Shown here: positions 56,448 through 64,000 of the stretch, piece after piece
Numbering within the stretch: position 1 is the stretch's first letter
Layout of the letters: each line of letters starts with the position of its first letter
Source of the DNA: Salvelinus alpinus
Taxonomy: Eukaryota; Chordata; Actinopteri; Salmoniformes; Salmonidae
Reading direction: 5' to 3'
NCBI RefSeq assembly: GCF_045679555.1
Contig: NC_092090.1
Location: forward strand, 31,521,288 to 31,585,287
Length of the DNA: 64,000 bases
Notes under the pieces: generated by a model
What the model was told of the DNA's origin: nothing
The model's database searches: none
Seen by the model: only the letters and a program-made list of their open reading frames with translations
Program-made: the position numbers and the translations under genes

Positions 56448-57375
56448 ACATATACATCGGTGGTAGAATAAGTTAGTATCAATGTAAAATGAAATGTAGA
56501 AAGCCATGCAGGTATAGCAAACTTGTGTAATGGGTTTTAAGTCAAATGTGTACTTTCTGGTCGTTTAGTGTGATATTTTACATGTGGCACATATTTATGT
56601 TGAGACACGTAACATATTGACATTTTTAAAATGTATGCTTAAAGTGAGGGTTTGAAGGTATGTCTAATCTTACCAATAACCATAAGCCTTAAAATGACAA
56701 CCATCAATTGAACTTTTTTTTGACAAAAAAGTAAAAAAAGTAACATTTTCAAACATGAATTTGGAAAACATAGATATGCTATGAAACATAAAAAATGCTA
56801 ATATGTTACTAAAGCTAAGTTCATTTTGCAACAGCATGGGCTGTATGTGCTATATACAAACTAGTTATTCCTGTTGAGTTTAAAAACACCCCAACAATAA
56901 TAGCTTGATACTGTTGATAGACTTAGTGGCCATATGAGAAAGCTGAAGTGATTAACGTTATAATAGTTGTGAAATAATACTTACAATAGTTGTGCAAAAA
57001 TGCACATTAGTGTGTTAAAATAATTTTTGAATTATTTTCAATTTAATATATATATATTTTTAATCAGGATGCAGTTCCTGGATCAGCTCGGTGAGTCACA
57101 CTAGTCCATGAATACTAACTATGAATACAATTAGCCTGATCGCTCCTTTGAGCAACAGCAGCGAGACAAATGTTTGCATTTGGACAATGTGTGCTCAAGA
57201 TACTGAGCCAATAGAGTGGATTAATGTATTATTAATCCGCTATACATTGGCTGAGTTTTTGATGGCTGTGGAGATACACTTTTTTGTTCTATCAAACCTC
57301 ACTACTTATTTATTATGAATGTATCTGTAATTACACATTCAAATTTACATTACATAAAGAAAAAAACATGTATTG
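56448..57375. other. Intergenic, no feature seen
   Basis: AT-rich with no gene or clear repeat. Confidence 0.4.
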
Positions 57376-57377
57376 TG

Positions 57378-57450
57378 TTGTGGACACCAGGAGTAGTATA
57401 TGCTGCATTTTGGATAATGGGGATCCTAATACAATACCAAATACCAAAAG
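57378..57450 (+). repeat. Orphan LINE/SINE tail fragment
   Basis: GTGGACACCAGGAGTAGTATATGCTGC followed by AATGGGGATCCTAATACAAT resembles the common fish repeat tail ending AATGGGGATCC-ATAATAAA. No body is attached. Confidence 0.45.
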
Positions 57451-57830
57451 CTTAAACCACTGGAGTGGAGATGCTGCCTGAGATAGATACTGAATGAGGA
57501 AGGAAGACACCTCTCCTTGTAAAAATGGAATCACATAAGACTATTAAGTAACTTCTCTTGTGCAATATAGATGTGTAGGTCTATAATAAAGGACATTATG
57601 AACCCCCTGAGTTTATAATAACAATAGGGGTACACAACTAATCCCAATAATCGAATACTTAATGAAAATAGCTAAATCTGTATAAAAATGCTCATGCTTA
57701 ATTTACTGTTAATGTACTGAAAAACCTCATAGACAGAACATTGAAGTCTTAAAGTCGTCATTGAGCCATGTTTAACCTTTGGCCCCACCTTTGTGTTAAC
57801 CTTTAAGGTCCCTCCTCAAATACAGGTGGT

Positions 57831-57838
57831 TATAAAAA
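57831..57838 (+). promoter_or_regulatory. TATA box of mucin gene 2
   Basis: TATAAAAA lies 76 bp before the ATG. The flanking block (CAGGTGGTTATAAA … CTCATATCACCTGTG … GTTCACTACCCA) parallels the gene 1 promoter. The 10-bp spacing difference comes mostly from TAGGACCT-type extra bases before GTTCACTACC. Confidence 0.75.
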
Positions 57839-57906
57839 CCAGATCCATCCTAAGCACCTCTCTCATATCACCTGTGTAGGACCTGTTCACTACCCACAGG
57901 ATCACC

Positions 57907-60900
57907 ATGGGGACAACCAAGGATACACCGATATGGAGGCTGATATGCCTGGCACTACTGATCAAATCAACACAAACAGGTTGGTAGAATATTTATTAAT
58001 TTGCCTGAATCAGAAACTATTCTTATTATTACTATAATATAATTATTCTACATTTTTAAAAGTCTGACAAATCTGTAAAATCTACATATTATTTCATAAA
58101 TCAGACTGATTGTTAATTACAAATAGTAAATATTCAGGACAACGCCAAATGATTACGATTATTGACACTCAGCAGGTCGATAGGTTTTAAAAGCTGTAAC
58201 CACAAGTGTAGTATGATTAGGTCACTTTCAGATTTGATAACATACACTATATATTTTATGTAAAATCTCATTATGTAAAAAAAAAAAAATGCATTAGCTA
58301 TTCAGAAATGTACCAACACACAGAAAAGTGATTACATGAATTATACATGCATTTTAAACAATTTGACAGTAGGCATACAGTAGCAGTCATATGATCATAT
58401 GATTACATTATTAATTTAAATGTTCACCCTATTTCTGTTCCTTATACACATTTGTTTATGAGATTGTTTCTGTCTAAATTTGAAAATGTTACACATTTGT
58501 GGTGAAAAATCAGAAACTTTGCAGAAATCGTTATAATTTGTGATTGTTATCATGAGTGGTTGTAGCATAGTTTATAGTGATATAAATACATAAAGCACTC
58601 CCCACAATGGGTGTGTTCAATAAAAATGTTGATTGGGAATGAAAACAAGAACAGAATACAGACAAAAACTCAAATGTATATCGTTAAAATATCAGTTGTG
58701 GTAAGTATGTCTGATATTACTCAAATAATACTGACAGGAAACATTTGATGCCTAAATATGTAAACTAGGAACTGAACTGTCATCGGAATTCACTGTGTTT
58801 AGTTTAGACAGCAGATGACACTTGATTGAGGAATCTTCAGGCCTGTTGCATGTGTCGGATGACCTGTCAGCCAGGGCTGACTATTCCAAATGTTTTGACC
58901 CCACCTACGCAATTCATAGAACATCAAAGTAGTTCAGGCACAGAAGACCCTGAAACATTGATTTTACAATTGTTATCCCCTTGCAGCTGTTTGAATCAAT
59001 TGTCAAGTGAAATTAAGTGCCACATTAACCATGCAGCTTTTGGTAAACTAGGGGCTCGATTCAATCCCTATTGTCGTACTTGAAATTTGAAGGTAATTTC
59101 CGATTGCGCTGACATATGCAGTGTTTACCATGAACGCAAACTCTGCGAACGCAGGAACATTCCCATTAAAATGCCATTGCATGATAGGGCTTAACTTTGG
59201 CGATACGGATTTAATGGAGCCTTAGGTTCGCCATAAATATTGAATGGGTCACATCATGCCTCAAATGTCCCTTCGTCTGGACATACTGCTGTGCAAATCA
59301 AATACACTTCTAAAAGTGCAATGCAACAATCTAAATCTGCAATTATTGAATTCTATCTGGAATGTTCATATAATATTGTAAAATACTCATGAATTGCTTT
59401 TATTTCAGTGAGCCCCACAACAAGTGTAACAATCATCCCGACAATGATCACAACGATACCCACACTTTCAGGTAAATGACTGACAGAATGCACAATGAAT
59501 AAATGACTGGGTATCCATCAATAAGCTAAGAAGGAACTGACATTTGTTTTTCTTGTCCCTCAGGAGTGAATGCCTCACACAATGACCAGGTCTGCAGCAC
59601 ATGGGGTAACTACCATTTCAAGACCTTCGACGGGGACTTTTTCCAGCTCCCCTCCACCTGCAACCATGTTGTGACCTCACTGTGTAAGAGCAGCTATGAG
59701 GCTTTCAACATCCAGATGAGGCGGCAGGTGGTGGACAACCAGCCCACCATTAGCAAGATCACCATGAAGCTGGATGGTGTAGTGGTGGAGCTATCCAAGG
59801 GAGTTGTTGTGGTCAATGGGCAGACGTGAGTTTCCCTGTCATTTGACTGATTCGCCATTCTGCAAGCACCTCTCTTGAGGATTTTGTGCTACATTCTGGA
59901 ATTTAATAAACATTACAATCATAATGTATAGGATGACCTTTAAACATCTTCTTCCTCCTGAAGGGTGACCCTGCCGTTCAGCTTGTCTGGAGTCAGCATC
60001 GTGAAGACTACATCCAATGTGAAGGTCGTAGCCAAACTGGGGCTGGTTGCTGTTTGGAACAAGGATGACTCCCTAATGGTAAAATACCTGCTTCTCAAAT
60101 TTTACTCTTCAATGGTTGATTAGTTAATAATGTTACATTTGTCTGTAGATTAAAAGCATAGCATCTTTGCCTTCAATGGCAATGATCAGCAGTTGATCGT
60201 GATGGGGGAGACACCTGTTTTTTGCTGCACCTTGTTGGCTGAAGCACTGTCTACTCCCCTCCTAAAATATTAACATTGAAAGGCAGAATTACCTGAAGAA
60301 CGAGGATGAATTAAACAGGATATGGGAAGATGTATACGCTATACACACACAGGCTAATGTTCCAATGTTTATTTGATGAAGTGTTTGCAAATATTTGTAG
60401 ATTTGAATTACATTTTCTGTCACTCCCCAATACAAAGACTTTCATAAGAAGACTTTAATACAAAGAATTTAATACAAATAAAGAGTATTAACATGGAGGA
60501 TAGCCAAGACTGAACATGTGAATGGTGCTGAACAGGATGAGATTTTGTGAACAAAACAAATTGTATCTGGTCATTCTGCAGATTGAAATGAACGAGAAGT
60601 ACAGAAACCAGACCTGCGGACTGTGTGGTGACTTCAATGAAGTCCAAACATACAACGAGTTCATCATCAATGGTAAAATAATTTCTGAAAATGCCAAAAC
60701 TGAAATGTAACTACATTACATACTGTAGGTGGAAAATCTAATTGTCAATGTTTGTGCTGTTGCAGGTGGGGAACTCTCTAGCTCTGACTATGGAAACCTC
60801 TGGAAACTGGATGGCCCGCTGGAAGTCTGTGAGGAGCCTATGCTAACTTCTGTGGAGAGTTGTGGAGATGAGGTATTCCAATTCAAACCACAGAAGAAGA

Positions 60901-63900
60901 ATACGAAACAATGTTAATAGAAGTTAGAAATAGCAATTAATCCATGTGATCCAACAAATGTTTTCTATATGGTAACCTTTTGTGGTTTGTCTCTATTTGT
61001 AGGAATTTTGTCAGCAGCTACTCTCCAGTGCAGCTTTCAGTAGCTGCGCTAATTATTTGGACATGGACTCCTTCATCAAGACCTGCCTTGCAGACCTGTG
61101 CCACTGTGATAACAGCACCAACTCCTTCTGCCTGTGCAACACCATCTCAGAGTACTCCCGTCAGTGTGTTCACGCAGGGGGGAAGCCCCAGCAATGGAGG
61201 ACTGAACAGTTCTGCTGTAAGCATGCATATACTCTTCAACATGACCAGCAAACACTAAACGATCATGTTCACAATCTATTTTAAGGAAACAGTTAATCAC
61301 AATGTTTATTTTCTCAGATAAGACATGCCCCTACAACATGGAGTACCAGGAGTGTGGAAGCCCCTGTGTTGACACCTGCTCCAACCCAGAGGCCAGACAG
61401 TTGTGTGAAGACCACTGTACAGACGGCTGCTTCTGTCCTCTAGGTACCACATAGGTTCAACTCTGTTGTACAAGTTAACCTTAAGCACATCATGAAAACA
61501 CCACACCTTTTACCCATTATGCCTTTTATGTCAACGTGTGCAGAAGTCTTTGATAATGAAATAAGTAAATATTGGATGTTTCTCTCAGTTACTTTCTCGA
61601 GTCAGTGAAGTTCTCTGTGTAAAGAACATTAGAATAATTTAAATCTACTGAATTCTGCCTGATCTCTCACCAAATAGGTACTGTTTTTGATGATGTCAGC
61701 AACAGTGGCTGTATTCCATTGAGCGAATGCCTTTGTGTCCACAATGGACAAGTATACAAATCTGGAGAATCTTACACCAGCAACTGTAAAGAATGGTAGG
61801 CCAAGTACATCATCTGATTTAAACATCACATATCCCATGCCTCATTTCCATGAATCATGCAAAAATCTACATTGTGATTATAGAAACTATATCATAAATA
61901 TTTATAAAATACTGTATGAATGCAGTTGTGATATGAGCCTGTAAATGTTCCCTTTAGCAAATGTGCTGGTGGTCAGTGGGCCTGTACAGACAAAGACTGT
62001 CCTGGGACCTGCTCTGTGGAGGGAGGATCCCACATCAACACCTATGATGGGAAAGCCTACACCTTCCATGGGGACTGCTCTTACATTCTGACCAAGGTCA
62101 GTTCATGTGGTGCAGTATAGCAAAGCAATAGATGCAAGTAGAAACTCTTGATACGTTTACAGTGCAAACTAAGGTGAAAAGGTGAGGTAAAATAGCTTTT
62201 CCTGAAGCCATATGTTGACATAGAAATGGGTCCAAACGAGTCACTCTCGTTACATGTTTTTGCCTTCAAACTCATGCTCGTTTTCTTTCAGCAATGCAAT
62301 GGAACTGAATTCACCGTGCTGGGAGACATTGTGAAATGTGGGTTGACTGACACTCAGACCTGTATGAGGGCTGTTACCCTAGCCCTCTCCAGCAGATCCA
62401 CTGTAAGACAACTCTCCAAATATGTTTCAGAGAAAATAACAGAATGACCTGTCAACCTTTTTCCAAACCAAATCACTTCTTGAAGATAATTATACTGGCT
62501 TGCAAATAAATGTCCCTAAAACTTTTTGACTACACACACAATAAACTTCTTAAAATTGCCCTGATTTGGCAAATATTGCCAGGCTGTTTGCAATCTTTTA
62601 AAATGCTCATGCATGGTAATGTTTGTGTCTCGAGGGGATTGTTCAATAAACATATATGAACCAATTAGATTTTTTTTGAATCCATTATCTTATCTAATTC
62701 ACAGGTGATCCGAGTCCAGTCATGTGGAAGTGTTTTTGTAAATCAGATTCTTTCTCAGCTCCCACTCAATACAGGTGAGACAATCCATTGGAATGCCAAA
62801 TTAAATTGTAGTGTGGATCAGTGTATGAACTCCATATCATTTATATTCACTAGATGAAGCCTTAATGATGTCCATCTATTTATTTCATGGATTGCAGCTG
62901 AAGTGACCGTCTTCAAGCCCTCCTCATTCTACATTGTTATACAGACAACTCTTGGAGTTCAACTTCAGATCCAGCTTTCACCAGTTATGCAGATCTACAT
63001 AACTGCCATCTCATCCTACAAAGGAACAACCTGTGGTATGCTTCAGATTCATCCATCAGTTTCATACCTTTTTCTTCGGTATCTCTATTCATAAACATCT
63101 AATAACATCATATGGCTTCAATTATATTCCACAGGCCTTTGCGGAAACTACAATGACGTTCAGGCAGATGAGTTCAGAGTCATCAGTGGATTGGTGGAGG
63201 GCACAGCTGTAGCTTTTGCCAACACATGGAAAACCATGGCCAGCTGTCCTGATGTCAAGACTAGCTTTGAAAACCCCTGCAGTTTGAGCATCGAAAATGG
63301 TACATATTTATTAAGCCTACGGATTAATCACTATTTGAATGATTATAACAAAGTTATATAAGATAGTATATGCTTATGTTGATATTATGATTGTCTTTTT
63401 CACAGAGAAATATGCCCAGCACTGGTGTTCCATGTTATCGGATCCTAAAGGAGTGTTCTCCCCTTGCCATTCTGAAATAAGACCAGACACCTACAAAACC
63501 GTAAGTTAGTTAAGAAGGATACAATCATAAAGTAAAACCATTAAACTGTTATGTGATGAGTTTATAGTCTTGACACACTTTGACTCTTTTTCCAACAGAA
63601 CTGCATGTATGACAGCTGTAACTGTGAGAAGAGTGAGGACTGCATGTGTGCTGCCGTCTCCTCTTATGTCCACGCGTGTGCTGCCAAGGGTATCCAGCTC
63701 AGTGGCTGGAGAGACACTATCTGCAGTGAGTAGACAGCACGGCACCATGGAGACCTCTCGCAATGTGTCATTATAATGAGTGCTGAAAATTGATTAGAAT
63801 AGAATGATTTTACTGAAACAACAACAGTAGTTACTAAATACAAATAACCTGAAAACTGCACAAATACAAAGATATAAGGAAATCAATATCTTGCTAATAC

Positions 63901-64000
63901 TACTCATATCTAATGACTTTTCTCAGATAAATTCGCCACCTGTCCCAGTCAAACAGTTTATACCTACAACATGACCAGCTGTGGACGCAGCTGCCGCTCA
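57907..64000 (+). CDS. muc5ac-like: Mucin gene 2: paralogous gel-forming mucin, truncated by window end
   Basis: Exons: 57907-57979, 59409-59471, 59564-59825, 59964-60078, 60582-60672, 60766-60872, 61003-61216, 61318-61443, 61678-61795, 61958-62096, 62292-62402, 62705-62774, 62898-63035, 63135-63299, 63406-63500, 63599-63725, 63927 onward. It encodes a signal peptide ([15 protein letters not shown]), D1 ([24 protein letters not shown]), C8, TIL, D2 ([29 protein letters not shown]), C8 and the start of the second TIL. Exon lengths and phases equal those of gene 1 except one codon fewer in exons 1 and 7, so the genes arose by tandem duplication. The central mucin exon and C-terminus lie beyond the window. 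All exons read here are open, with no sign of pseudogenisation. Confidence 0.92.
59051..59223. mobile_element. Palindromic MITE in intron 1 of mucin gene 2
   Basis: The left GGGGCTCGATTCAATCCCTA and the right GGCGATACGGATTTAATGGA (then GCCTTA) are imperfect inverted copies. The middle contains GCATATGTC-type and GCGTTCGC-type motifs in inverted arrangement. Family type common in salmonids. Confidence 0.7.

Overview
This window is vertebrate nuclear DNA, almost certainly from a salmonid fish. The evidence is its repeat content: Tc1-like elements with TA target duplications, tRNA-derived SINEs with the salmonid 3' tail, a 5S-rRNA-derived SINE, Rex1/L2-type LINE fragments, an LTR element and many palindromic MITE-like repeats. 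It also contains two tandem, intron-rich gel-forming mucin genes of MUC5AC/MUC5B type. There is no prokaryotic gene organisation, operon or CRISPR array.

Layout. Positions 1-22,050 are gene-poor and repeat-rich. In order they hold a decayed Tc1 element (46-1620), a CT-rich tract, a tRNA-type SINE, a TTAA-flanked element with an internal ~400-bp duplication, a 5'-truncated LINE on the minus strand, a second dead Tc1 transposase, an L2-type LINE interrupted by a 5S-derived SINE, a third Tc1-type relic interrupted by a SINE, a complete LTR element (14024-16208, 5-bp target duplication), then MITEs and an 838-bp terminal-inverted-repeat element.

Mucin gene 1 runs from 22119 to 53739 on the plus strand. 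I reconstructed 48 coding exons. All have GT/AG junctions and compatible phases, and the total is 19,413 nt (6,470 codons plus stop). Domain order: signal peptide, VWD1-C8-TIL, VWD2-C8-TIL, VWD3-C8-TIL, one giant 12.9-kb exon, VWD4 (with a GDPH motif)-C8-TIL, VWC modules, C-terminal cystine knot. The giant exon encodes two divergent CysD (WxxW) domains and then 24 nearly identical CysD-plus-Thr/Ser/Pro-linker units of 162-166 residues. The array forms about 60% of the protein and is the outstanding feature of the window.

A ~4.2-kb intergenic region with a polyadenylation signal, a (CA)~75 microsatellite and MITEs separates it from mucin gene 2 (57907 to beyond 64000, plus strand). Gene 2 is a paralogue whose first 16 exons match gene 1 exon for exon in length and phase, apart from one codon each in exons 1 and 7. 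The window cuts it inside exon 17. Similar TATA-box promoters lie 66 and 76 bp before the two start codons. Both products should be secreted, disulfide-linked mucus polymers: the D assemblies and the cystine knot mediate multimerisation, and the CysD-rich centre probably sets cross-linking and pore size of the gel.

Limits: exon boundaries come from reading splice sites, reading frame and domain continuity, not from transcripts. Repeat family names come from pattern recognition without a database search.
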